From contig VBHP01000087.1 in assembly GCA_005881435.1 (NCBI GenBank), forward strand, positions 1 to 40,417: DNA of 40,417 nucleotides, written 5' to 3'. Under the pieces are notes generated by a model. That model searched no databases, was not told the origin of the DNA, and saw only the letters and a list, made by a program, of their open reading frames with translations. The stretch's first letter is position 1; each line of letters opens with the position of its first letter. This document shows, in pieces, positions 23,270 to 31,305 of the stretch. Made by a program: the position numbers and the translations under genes. The DNA is from Chloroflexota bacterium (GTDB lineage: Bacteria; Chloroflexota; Limnocylindria; P2-11E; CF-107).

Positions 23270-24160
23270 GTGCCGACGGAACGGTTCGTCACGGCCGGCG
23301 ACGTGCGCACGCGCCTTCTCGAGGAAGGCGACGGCGAACCGGTCCTGCTCGTTCACGGCGTCGCGGCGTGGGCCGAGAACTGGGCGCTGGCGATGCCCGC
23401 GCTCGCGAGCGCGGGATATCGCGCGATCGCGGTCGACCTTCCCGGTTTCGGCAAGAGCGCCCGGGCGCGCGGGGCGCGGTACTTCGACGCGCCCGACGCG
23501 TACTACGTGCGTTTCGTACGCGACGTCCTCGATGCGCTCGAGCTGCAGCGCGTGCATCTGGTCGGGCACTCCATGGGCGGAGCCATCGCCGCGGTCGCGG
23601 CCGGCGTCATGCCGGAGCGGTTCGCATCCCTGTCGCTCGTGGCACCGGGAGCGTTCGGGACGTCGGTGCCGCTCTCGTTCCGGCTGTCGTCGCTTCGGCT
23701 CGCGACGCTGTTCGCTCGTCTGGCGCCGACGGCCCTGGTGCGCACGAGCGTGCAGGCCTGCTTCTTCGATCCGACCCTCGTGCCGGACTGGTTCTACGAA
23801 CACGCGTACCGGTACGCTCGGGCCGGGGGCGCGGCTGAGTTCACCCGCGTCATGCACTACGGCGTCACGCTCCGCGGGCTGCGTCCGCGGCTGCGCGACA
23901 ACTGGGAAGGCGCCATCCGCGGCATCCGCCTGCCGGCGCTGGTGGTGTGGGGCAAGCAGGACGCGATCGTGGCCCTGGCGCAGCTCGACGACGTGCGGGC
24001 GCGGATACCCCACGCGCAGGTCGTCCTCTTCGATCGGGCTGGGCATCTGGTGCAGATCGAACGCGCGACGGAATTCAACGACGCGCTCGTCGCATTTCTG
24101 AATACGTGCCGCAGCTCGTCAACCACTACAGCTACGCGATCGCCGGCGCACTCGCGCTGA
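23270..24160 (+). CDS. Alpha/beta hydrolase
   Basis: A protein of 296 residues. It has the oxyanion-hole loop VLLVHGVAAWAENW, the nucleophile elbow GHSMGGA, an acidic residue in WGKQDAIV and the catalytic His in AGHLVQIE. This is the complete triad of a Ser hydrolase (esterase, lipase or C-C hydrolase). GTG 23270 is the in-frame start. A better-spaced ATG at 23265 after TAAGGAG is in another frame and yields only a non-protein-like translation. The last 55 bases overlap the thioredoxin gene. Confidence 0.85.
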   Translation: MPTERFVTAGDVRTRLLEEGDGEPVLLVHGVAAWAENWALAMPALASAGYRAIAVDLPGFGKSARARGARYFDAPDAYYVRFVRDVLDALELQRVHLVGHSMGGAIAAVAAGVMPERFASLSLVAPGAFGTSVPLSFRLSSLRLATLFARLAPTALVRTSVQACFFDPTLVPDWFYEHAYRYARAGGAAEFTRVMHYGVTLRGLRPRLRDNWEGAIRGIRLPALVVWGKQDAIVALAQLDDVRARIPHAQVVLFDRAGHLVQIERATEFNDALVAFLNTCRSSSTTTATRSPAHSR

Positions 24161-24591
24161 TCGCGGTCGGCTGGTGGGCCGCTTCGCGGCGCACCGTCCG
24201 CGCGCTGGCGCTGTTCATCGCCGCCGCGGCGCTCATCGTTGGCGCGGATCTCATCTTCCGTCCCGGAGCGTCGTCGCTCGCGAGCGTCGCCGAGTTCGAT
24301 CGCGCGCTTGGTGACGGCAAGCCCGCGCTTGTCGAGTTCTACTCCAACTACTGACTCGCGTGCATGCAAGCAAAACCCGTCGTGGACGGGATCGAACAGG
24401 ACCTGGCCGGGCGGGCCACGGTCCTGCGTGTCGACCTCCTGACGGAAGCCGGGACCGCCCTGGCGAGACGTTTCGGCGTCGAATTCACGCCGACGTTCGT
24501 GCTGCTCGACCGGCGCGGCGCGGTCGTCGACACGGTTCGCGCCGTCGACCGCGACAACACGGTGTCGCGCCTTCTCGAGCTCGGCGGGTGA
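24106..24591 (+). CDS. Membrane-anchored thioredoxin-like selenoprotein (UxxC)
   Basis: Read through TGA at 24352-24354, this gives 161 residues from GTG 24106. Two N-terminal hydrophobic segments (about 10-25 and 30-50) anchor the protein. A thioredoxin domain follows: PALVEFYSNY, then U83-L-A-C86, then MQAKPVVDGIEQDL, and the cis-Pro strand FGVEFTPTFVLLD. TGA replaces exactly the attacking N-terminal cysteine of CxxC. The downstream part is in the same frame and complete, ending at TGA 24589. It is likely a thiol-disulfide/selenosulfide exchange protein facing the outside, like TxlA or HCF164. Its end overlaps the EamA gene start. Confidence 0.9.
24376..24390 (+). promoter_or_regulatory. 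Predicted bacterial SECIS element of the thioredoxin gene
   Basis: CCCGTC (24376-24381) pairs perfectly with GACGGG (24385-24390) around the loop GTG. If the closing C-G pair opens, the loop becomes CGTGG. The first loop G is 28 bases after the TGA, within the known 16-37 window, and meets the rule of a G among the first two loop bases. Confidence 0.75.
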
Positions 24592-25448
24592 CCCCGGTCG
24601 CGCTCGGCCTGGTCCTCGCCTCCGCGCTGGCGCACGCGACCTGGAACCTGTTGGCCAAGCGCGCCCAAGGCGGCGTCGGATTCCTGTGGCTGCTCTTCAT
24701 CCTGACCACGGTGCTCTGGGCGCCCGTCGCGGCGGTCGTGCTGCTGCTGACCCGGCCGGTAGTGAGTCTCACGACCATCGCGCTCATCGCCGGGACTGCG
24801 GTGCTGAACACGCTGTACTTCGTCCTGCTCACCGCGGGCTACCGCGCCGGCGATCTGTCGCTGGTCTATCCGCTGGCGCGCGCGACCGGCCCGCTGCTGG
24901 CGACCATCGCGGCAGTCTCGATCTTCGGTGAACGTCCCACCGCGCTCGCGCTGGCCGGTGCGATCGCGATCGTCGGCGGCGCGCTCATCCTCACCGGCGA
25001 TCCCCGCGCGCTGCGGGCCCGAGGCGCGGGACGGGCGGCGCTCTTCGCCATCGCGACCGGCGTCGTCATCGCGGCCTACACGCTCTGGGACAAGCAAGCG
25101 GTCTCGACGTTCGCGATCCCACCAGTGGTGTACGACTGGGGCCGGAATTTCGGGCAGGTGCTGCTCATCTCGCCCCTGGCGGCGCCGCGCCGCGCGGACA
25201 TTGCACGTCAATGGAGCGAACACCGCCTGGAGGTGCTCGGGATCGCCCTGCTCGGTCCGCTCGCGTACATCCTCGTGCTGACCGCGCTGACGATGAGCCC
25301 GGTGAGCTACGTCGCGCCGGCACGCGAAATCGGCATCCTCGTCGGCGCGATCATGGGGACGCGTCTTTTGGGCGAACCCGACATGGCGCGACGGCTCGCT
25401 GGCGCCGCCGCCATGGTTGTCGGCGTCATCGCGCTCGCGCTGGGATGA
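24588..25448 (+). CDS. EamA/DMT-family permease
   Basis: A protein of 286 residues from GTG 24588, overlapping the thioredoxin stop. It has about ten hydrophobic helices in two repeats. The first repeat starts LGLVLASALAHATWNLLAK, and DLSLVYPLARATGPLLA is the EamA helix 3-4 signature. The second repeat carries YTLWDKQAV and SPVSYVAPARE. DMT transporters export or exchange metabolites such as amino acids. The substrate is unknown. Confidence 0.87.
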   Translation: MTPVALGLVLASALAHATWNLLAKRAQGGVGFLWLLFILTTVLWAPVAAVVLLLTRPVVSLTTIALIAGTAVLNTLYFVLLTAGYRAGDLSLVYPLARATGPLLATIAAVSIFGERPTALALAGAIAIVGGALILTGDPRALRARGAGRAALFAIATGVVIAAYTLWDKQAVSTFAIPPVVYDWGRNFGQVLLISPLAAPRRADIARQWSEHRLEVLGIALLGPLAYILVLTALTMSPVSYVAPAREIGILVGAIMGTRLLGEPDMARRLAGAAAMVVGVIALALG

Positions 25449-25455
25449 TGGCGCG

Positions 25456-26196
25456 GTGATCCGGCTGCGTCCGCTCCGCTCCCTGTTCCACGCCCAGGGA
25501 GGCTGGTTCAGCGCGAACTGGCACTTCAGCTTCGATCAGTACCACGACCCGGACTGGATGGGTCTGGGCGCGCTGCGTGTGTTCAACGACGATCGGCTCG
25601 TGCCGGGTGGCGTCTGGCCGATGCATCCGCACCGCGACGTCGAGGGCATCACGTATGTCGCGGAGGGTGAGTTCGAGCATGCCGACTCGGTTGGGAACGA
25701 CGGCGTGCTGCATCCCGGTGGCGTGCAGCGCATGACCCTTGGTCGGGGCGCGGAGCATTCCGAGCGTAATCACTCCAAGGCCGAACCGATGCGGTTCGTC
25801 CAGCTGTGGATCATCCCGGCCAGGCGCGGCCTCGAGCCTGACGTCGAGCAGAGAGAGTTCCCCGCCGAAGAGCGGCAGAACCGACTCCGTCCAGTGCTGG
25901 TACCGGCCGAGGGGTATGCCGGTCCTGGCGCGCCGGCGGCGGACGACGCGGTCCGCGTGCATCAGGACGCGTCGCTCTACGCCGGCCTTCTCGATCCGGC
26001 CGTCTCGGTGACACAGCGGCTGCGCGACCGTTTCGGCGGTTATCTCTTCGTGGTGCACGGCGGCGCCACGCTGTCGCGCGCCGGGGAGATGGAGGAGGGA
26101 AGTGCGGCAGTCCTGCAGGACGAGCCGGAATTCATCGTGAGAGCCGGGCCGCGCGGTGCTGAGCTGCTGTTCGTCGAGGTCCCGCTGGCGCCGTGA
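25456..26196 (+). CDS. Pirin family protein (YhaK-like bicupin)
   Basis: A protein of 246 residues from GTG 25456. The pirin cupin motif is clear: GGVWPMHPHRDVEGITYVAEGEF, with a His-His-Glu metal set, then HPGGVQRMTLGRGAEHSERN. A second, degenerate cupin occupies the C-terminal half. Bacterial pirins are iron-binding, redox-sensitive proteins, and some act as quercetin dioxygenases. The stop overlaps the GTG of the channel gene. Confidence 0.9.
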   Translation: MIRLRPLRSLFHAQGGWFSANWHFSFDQYHDPDWMGLGALRVFNDDRLVPGGVWPMHPHRDVEGITYVAEGEFEHADSVGNDGVLHPGGVQRMTLGRGAEHSERNHSKAEPMRFVQLWIIPARRGLEPDVEQREFPAEERQNRLRPVLVPAEGYAGPGAPAADDAVRVHQDASLYAGLLDPAVSVTQRLRDRFGGYLFVVHGGATLSRAGEMEEGSAAVLQDEPEFIVRAGPRGAELLFVEVPLAP

Positions 26197-27263
26197 TCGA
26201 TGCGATGGAGCTCGCGCTCGGGCTTCTTCTGGTGGTGTGGATCCTGAACGACGTCTTCCAGTCGGTCGTCGTACCGCGTCCCACACCGGGCATCCGCCCG
26301 ACCACGATCCTCACTCGGCTGACCTGGCCGGGTTGGCGCGCGATCGGCCTGGCGCGCGCCGGCGACGCGCGCGAACGATTCCTCGGTCAGTACGCCTCGC
26401 TGCTGCTGATGACGATTCTGGCGGTGTGGATCCTCGGCTTGATGGTCGGGTACGGTCTCGTGCTCGGCGCGTTACACAGCGAGCTCCGCCCCGAGCCCGC
26501 CGACGTGCTCTCGGCAATCTATTTCGCGGCGACATCACTACTGACGATCGGCTTCGGCGACATCGTGGCCATGGAAGCGCCGGCGCGGATCATCGCCGTC
26601 CTCTCGGGCGCGACCGGCCTCGGCGTTGTGGCGCTGGCGATCTCCTTTCTGTTCTCGCTTTTCGCGTCCTTCCAGCGGCGCGAGGCGCTCGTCGTGACCC
26701 TCGATCAACGCGCGGGCGCACCGCCGTCCGGGGTCCAGCTGCTCGAAACCATGGCGTTCAAACGGATGCGCGATGGTCTCGGCCCGATGTTCGCGGAATG
26801 GGAGCGCTGGGCGGCGGAGGTGCTCGACAGTCACGTGTCGTATCCGATCCTGGCGTACTTCCGCTCGACGCACGACAACGAGTCCTGGGTCAGCGCGATC
26901 GGCGCGGTGCTCGATGCCGCGACGCTCGTGGTGACCGCGATCGAGGACGGTCCGTACGGCCCGGCGCGGATGCTCGTCGGCGCGGGGAACCATCTGGTCG
27001 AGGACCTGACGCGGTTCTTCCGTCTGCCATACCAGCACGACTGCGGCGTCGAACGCGCCGAGTTCGATGAGGCGCGCGCGCGGCTGGCCTCCGCCGGCTA
27101 TCGGCTGAAGGGCGCGGACGAATCCTGGCGCGATTTCAGCACGACCCGAGCGCAATATGCCGGCGGCCTCAACGAGCTCGCCAAGCACTGGGCGGTCCCG
27201 CCGGCGCTCTGGGTCGGCGACCGCTCTTATCTGCCACACGATGTCCACGCTCTGGCTCGCTGA
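26193..27263 (+). CDS. Potassium-channel-like membrane protein with large cytosolic domain
   Basis: A protein of 356 residues. Hydrophobic segments lie near residues 5-24, 68-90 and 128-150. A pore loop AATSLLTIGFGDIVAME sits between the last two and contains the TIGFGD selectivity filter typical of potassium channels. About 200 soluble residues follow, without an obvious RCK Rossmann motif. The extra N-terminal helix with WILNDVFQSVVVPRP is characteristic of a group of uncharacterised bacterial two-pore-helix channels. It overlaps pirin at the start and the oxidoreductase at the end. Confidence 0.8.
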   Translation: MIDAMELALGLLLVVWILNDVFQSVVVPRPTPGIRPTTILTRLTWPGWRAIGLARAGDARERFLGQYASLLLMTILAVWILGLMVGYGLVLGALHSELRPEPADVLSAIYFAATSLLTIGFGDIVAMEAPARIIAVLSGATGLGVVALAISFLFSLFASFQRREALVVTLDQRAGAPPSGVQLLETMAFKRMRDGLGPMFAEWERWAAEVLDSHVSYPILAYFRSTHDNESWVSAIGAVLDAATLVVTAIEDGPYGPARMLVGAGNHLVEDLTRFFRLPYQHDCGVERAEFDEARARLASAGYRLKGADESWRDFSTTRAQYAGGLNELAKHWAVPPALWVGDRSYLPHDVHALAR

Positions 27264-28356
27264 TCCCGCGCCCGCGAGGCCGGCCCTGCCCGGTGATACC
27301 GGCGCGGACGTCGCCGTCATCGGCGGCGGCATCGCCGGCGTGGCGACGGCCTATTTTCTGGCGCGACGAGGTGCGAGCGTCGTGGTCCTGGAGCGCGCGT
27401 CCCTCGGCAGCGGCGCCACCGGCCGCAATGCCGGGTTTCTGCTGGCCGGGGTCGCGGAAAATTTCGTCGCGGCCTCCCGTCGTTACGGCGAGCCCGCTGC
27501 CGAGCGAGTGTGGCGGGTCACGCGACGGAACCAGGATCTGGTCCGCGAGGTTGTGGCGCGTCACGCGATCGCGTGCGATATCGAATGGAACGGCTCGTTG
27601 CAGATTGCCGGCGACGATGAGGAGTGGACGGAGCTGCTGGCGTCGGCGGTGGCGCTCCTGCGGCGCGGCTACAAGCTGGAGATCGACGAGTCTTCGCAGT
27701 GCGTCTTCGTCCCGAGCGACGGCGCACTGCACCCGATCCGTCTGCTGCGCGGTCTGGCGGCGGCCGCGGAAGCCGCAGGCGCACGCATCTACGAGGGTGC
27801 GGACGTCGTGCAGGTCGCCCCCGACGCCGTGCGGCTGGCGACAGCGAGGGTGACGGCGAAGTCCGTCGTCATTTGCAACAACGCATACGCCTCGCACCTC
27901 GTCGAGGCGCGCATCCGACCGGTGCGCGGCCAGATGCTGGCGACCGCGCCGCTGTCACAGCGGATCCTGGCGCGGCCGGTCTACGCCCATCGTGGGATGC
28001 GGTACTGGCGTCAGACGCCGGACCTACGGATCCTCGTTGGCGGCTGGCGCGACGTCGCGGCCGACGAAGAAGTCGGCGAAGAGGAACGCCTGAACGAACG
28101 CGTGCAGGGTTTCCTCGACGGGTTCCTGCACGAGTCGGGGATCACCGCGCCGGTGACGCAGCGGTGGGCGGGGATCATGGGCTTCTCGCACGATGGCTTG
28201 CCCTACGTCGGACGTCTTCGCGCCGGCGTCTTCGTGAACGCGGGCTTCACCGGGCACGGCATGGGATTCGCCCTCGCCACCAGCGAGCTCGTTGCGGCCC
28301 TGGTGTGTGGCGAAGCCTCGCCGGAGGCCCAGCTGTTCGATCCCGCTCGCGCGTAG
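27241..28356 (+). CDS. FAD-dependent amine/amino-acid oxidoreductase (DAO family)
   Basis: A protein of 371 residues. The dinucleotide-binding motif DVAVIGGGIAGVATAYFLA starts near residue 22, with the acidic end of the Rossmann fold at VVLERASLGSGATGRNAGF. The C-terminal FAD/substrate stretch is MGFSHDGLPYVG and NAGFTGHGMGFA. This pattern is that of glycine oxidase and gamma-glutamylputrescine oxidase-like enzymes, which oxidise secondary or primary amines. ATG 27241 overlaps the channel gene by 23 bases. Confidence 0.9.
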   Translation: MSTLWLADPAPARPALPGDTGADVAVIGGGIAGVATAYFLARRGASVVVLERASLGSGATGRNAGFLLAGVAENFVAASRRYGEPAAERVWRVTRRNQDLVREVVARHAIACDIEWNGSLQIAGDDEEWTELLASAVALLRRGYKLEIDESSQCVFVPSDGALHPIRLLRGLAAAAEAAGARIYEGADVVQVAPDAVRLATARVTAKSVVICNNAYASHLVEARIRPVRGQMLATAPLSQRILARPVYAHRGMRYWRQTPDLRILVGGWRDVAADEEVGEEERLNERVQGFLDGFLHESGITAPVTQRWAGIMGFSHDGLPYVGRLRAGVFVNAGFTGHGMGFALATSELVAALVCGEASPEAQLFDPARA

Positions 28357-28414
28357 CTTCAAACCGGACGTCGATTGCACGCGGACGCAATGGATCAACA
28401 CGGGATCGGTAGCG

Positions 28415-28489
28415 GACCGCACGCTGTCCGGTCAACGCATCATTGGATGCCCTCCCGATGGGCCGACGTTCTCAGTCCCGCTTGGGACT
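28415..28489. repeat. Series of short perfect inverted repeats upstream of the Tad-like operon
   Basis: In the 178-base gap before the operon four palindromic arms follow each other: GACCG/CGGTC (28415-28433), GCATC/GATGC (28437-28450, loop ATTG), GCCC/GGGC (28449-28463) and AGTCCC/GGGACT (28474-28489, loop GCTT). They lie upstream of the likely -10 at 28522. They may be regulator-binding palindromes, or a terminator group for the oxidoreductase gene that ends at 28356. Confidence 0.45.
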
Positions 28490-28521
28490 TAGGTACTGCA
28501 TTCCGCACTCTTCGACCACGG

Positions 28522-28527
28522 TTTAAT
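28522..28527 (+). promoter_or_regulatory. Candidate -10 of a leaderless promoter for the Tad-like operon
   Basis: TTTAAT, or the overlapping TAATAC, lies in the most AT-rich spot of the gap, five to seven bases before ATG 28535. No ribosome site is present, so translation would begin at the first base or bases of the mRNA. No convincing -35 was found. Confidence 0.45.
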
Positions 28528-28534
28528 ACCAAGC

Positions 28535-29122
28535 ATGTCCGGTGGACCACCACACCGGGACCACGGGGAGAGCGGGCAGGCGCTCGTGGAGTTCGCCCTC
28601 ATCCTCCCCATCCTGGTGCTCGTCATTTTCGGTTTGTTCGAGTTCTCGTTCGTAATGAACACCTCGAGCAGCGTGAACTACGCCAGTCGGGACGGCGCGA
28701 TGATCGCGGCCGAGGGCGGAGCGAACCCCGGCACGGATTGCGTCGTGCTCCAGGTGATCGAGCGAGACCTCGTCGCGCCGGCCGTGCCACCTCGCGTCCA
28801 GCGCGTTGAGATCTACTGGTCCGATCTGAACGGCGCCCAGCGTGGCGCGGCGGTGAACGTGTATGACCGTGTCGGCTCGACGACCTGCAACTACGCCGAT
28901 GGCTCCAGTGTCACCGTTCCGTACACACTGACCACGCCCGGCTATCTCGAGCCCGACCGGTGTGACGTGCTGGCGGGTTGTGACGTGTCGCATCCGAGCG
29001 TCGACACCGTCGGCGTGCGGATCACGTACCAGCATCAGTGGGCGACCTCCTTCGGCCGATACATCGCCCCGACCGTCATCTTCCGGAAGAGCACAGCCAT
29101 CCGGATGGAGCCGCAGCTGTGA
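28535..29122 (+). CDS. TadE-like pseudopilin protein
   Basis: A protein of 195 residues. The short polar leader and the motif ESGQALVEFALILPILVLVI, starting near residue 12, are the TadE signature: a Glu in a single N-terminal membrane helix, exposed after cleavage by a TadV-type peptidase. The remainder is an extracytoplasmic domain with three cysteine-containing segments. TadE-like proteins are minor pilins of tight-adherence (Flp) pili. The stop overlaps the start of the second TadE-like gene. Confidence 0.87.
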   Translation: MSGGPPHRDHGESGQALVEFALILPILVLVIFGLFEFSFVMNTSSSVNYASRDGAMIAAEGGANPGTDCVVLQVIERDLVAPAVPPRVQRVEIYWSDLNGAQRGAAVNVYDRVGSTTCNYADGSSVTVPYTLTTPGYLEPDRCDVLAGCDVSHPSVDTVGVRITYQHQWATSFGRYIAPTVIFRKSTAIRMEPQL

Positions 29123-29727
29123 GGCCGCTATTGCAAATCGCTCGGCACGAGCGCGGACAAGCTGTGGTCGAGTTCGCTCTGGTGCTGCCGGTGCTCCTGT
29201 TGCTGGTGTTCGGCGTCGTCGAAGTGACGCAGGCCTACAGCGAGTCGCTCACGATCGGGGCGGCCACCCGCGAAGGCGCGCGTGTGGCGGGTGCGCTGGT
29301 GAACGGTGGCGGCACGCTGGGTTGCGGCGGAGGTCAATCGCCGAACGCCGCGTCGGTCGATCCACAGGTGGTCGCGGCGGTGGAACGCGTCCTGACCGCG
29401 TCCGGCACGTCCATCACGCTCTCTGACATCGCCGAGATCCGCATCTACAAGGCCACTTCCACCGGCGCCGAGGTCTCGGGCGCGGTGGATCAGTGGACCT
29501 ACCAGTGGAACGGCGGGCCGACGGTCGATGGTGATCGGCTGGACTTCGTGCAGCAGAGCAGCGGCTGGCCGGCGTGCGGCCGAAGCAACGTCACGCCCGC
29601 GGATTCGGCCGGAGTCAGCATCCGTTACACCTACCGCGGCACCACGCCCCTCCGCTACCTCGTACAGACCTTCATCGCGCTGGCCATCTCGGACCGAACA
29701 GTGATGTCGCTGAATGCGATCCGTTAG
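29119..29727 (+). CDS. Second TadE/TadF-like pseudopilin protein
   Basis: A protein of 202 residues from GTG 29119. ERGQAVVEFALVLPVLLLLV near residue 12 repeats the TadE signature of the preceding gene, followed by EVTQAYSESLTIGAATREGAR, the usual continuation. The outer domain holds further cysteines (LGCGGG and WPACGRSN). It overlaps both neighbouring genes, so the three proteins are probably made in fixed proportion. Confidence 0.87.
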   Translation: MRPLLQIARHERGQAVVEFALVLPVLLLLVFGVVEVTQAYSESLTIGAATREGARVAGALVNGGGTLGCGGGQSPNAASVDPQVVAAVERVLTASGTSITLSDIAEIRIYKATSTGAEVSGAVDQWTYQWNGGPTVDGDRLDFVQQSSGWPACGRSNVTPADSAGVSIRYTYRGTTPLRYLVQTFIALAISDRTVMSLNAIR

Positions 29728-31300
29728 CCGCGTCGTCATTGACGAAAGCGCGCAGGCCGTCGTCATGGTCGGCCTATTTCTGTCGCTGCTGATGGCGGTG
29801 GTCGGCCTGGCTATCGACGTCGCGTGGTACCAGGTGAACGTCGACCGGATGCAGCGCGCGGCTGACGCCGCCGCGCTCGCAGGAGTGGTCTATCTGCCGG
29901 CCAATGCGAGTGGCGCTCGGACCGCCGCCCTAAATGAGGCGGCCAAGAATGGATACACCAACGGCACGGGCGGCGTGGTCGTCACCGCCGCCGCCGGTGC
30001 GATAAACAACAAGATCCTCGACGTCACCGTGAGCGGACCTGTGCGCACGTTCTTCGCTCGGCTCCTGGGGATCTCGATCTTCAATGGATCGCGCGACGCG
30101 CACGCCGAGTTCATTCTCCCGGTGCCAATGGGCAGTCCCCAGGACTACTACGGCATCTACAAGCTGTGCGATTCCACCGGTTCGTGCAGCTCGGTGCGGG
30201 ACGCCCGCGAGTCCGAGGACTCGCTCGCGTCGCAGGGCTTCTGGGGTGGCGTGATCACCAGAGGCGGACAGCACTCGAACGGAGATGCGTACTCGCCGTT
30301 CTTCAACGGCGGCAGCACCCAGAACACGGAGTACGACGCGAACGGCTACAGCTACGACGTGGAGATCCCCAGAGGCGTCACCAACGGGGCCGTCTGGATC
30401 TTCGACGCGACTTTTTGCGCGGTCGGGCACGGCTCCACCGGGACGTACCTCGGCACGGGCGACCACTGGATCGGCCCGGGTGGCCAGCCGGTGACGCTGC
30501 AGTACCGCCTCTGGGACACGCTGGCTACCCCCTACACCACGGCCGACGACGTTCTGGTCACGGACTCGGGTTCGACGTTCTTCAACTTGAATCAGGTCGA
30601 TAAGGGCTCGCGCTTCCGTGGTGATGGGAACTACGCCGACGGCGCCGGGTACGGTGGTGGCACTTCCGCCGACTGCCAGAGCGATCCCTACCACAACAGG
30701 TGGTACCGGCTCGCGAGCGGTCTCGGCGAAGGCACCTATCGGATCCAGGTGACGACGAGCGACCCGAGCAACAGCAACACCAGCGCGGAAAACATGTTCG
30801 GCCTCGAGGTCACCGGCAGCGGCAACGAACGCGTCTACGGGCAAAGCCGCATGGTCGCCTACGCGAACGTCGCCAGCGGCTCGTCGGTGTTCTATCTCGC
30901 CCAGGTCGACCCGGTGCACGCCGGCAAGACGCTCGAGATCCGGCTGTTCGATCCCGGCGACGTCGGCGGAGATGCGACGCTACGGATCAAACGGCCGACG
31001 CCGACGGGGTACGTCTACGCGACGTTTAGCTTCGCCGCGAACGGTGGCACGGGACCGCAAAGCGGCAGCAACGTGACGCTGCTGCAGACGGCCAGCGGCG
31101 GCAGCACGTTATATAACAACGCCTGGGTCACGATCAGCATCCCGCTGCCGACGAACTACGGTCAGGGCGGGCTCACGCCTCCCGGCGAGACAGAGCCCGG
31201 GTGGTGGAAGATCGAATATCAGATCACCGCGGCGGGGAACGACACGACGACCTGGGAAGTGAACATCCGCGGCAACCCCGTGCACCTCGTCCTGCAATAG
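29714..31300 (+). CDS. TadG-like protein with large extracellular domain
   Basis: A protein of 528 residues. The N-terminus ESAQAVVMVGLFLSLLMAVV, then DRMQRAADAAALAG, is the TadG/Flp_N signature (a membrane helix followed by the QxAADAAALAG motif). A long Gly/Asn/Thr-rich extracellular region follows, with no von Willebrand factor motif that I can see. It may be the adhesive tip of the pilus. It is the last gene of the operon and ends five bases from the converging dehydrogenase gene. Confidence 0.83.
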   Translation: MRSVSRVVIDESAQAVVMVGLFLSLLMAVVGLAIDVAWYQVNVDRMQRAADAAALAGVVYLPANASGARTAALNEAAKNGYTNGTGGVVVTAAAGAINNKILDVTVSGPVRTFFARLLGISIFNGSRDAHAEFILPVPMGSPQDYYGIYKLCDSTGSCSSVRDARESEDSLASQGFWGGVITRGGQHSNGDAYSPFFNGGSTQNTEYDANGYSYDVEIPRGVTNGAVWIFDATFCAVGHGSTGTYLGTGDHWIGPGGQPVTLQYRLWDTLATPYTTADDVLVTDSGSTFFNLNQVDKGSRFRGDGNYADGAGYGGGTSADCQSDPYHNRWYRLASGLGEGTYRIQVTTSDPSNSNTSAENMFGLEVTGSGNERVYGQSRMVAYANVASGSSVFYLAQVDPVHAGKTLEIRLFDPGDVGGDATLRIKRPTPTGYVYATFSFAANGGTGPQSGSNVTLLQTASGGSTLYNNAWVTISIPLPTNYGQGGLTPPGETEPGWWKIEYQITAAGNDTTTWEVNIRGNPVHLVLQ

Positions 31301-31305
31301 CGCGC

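Noticed and set aside
23265-24101. An 278-codon frame starting at ATG 23265 with an ideal ribosome site
   Set aside because: Its translation is an Arg/Ser/Cys-rich shadow. The overlapping frame from GTG 23270 has a complete alpha/beta-hydrolase triad.
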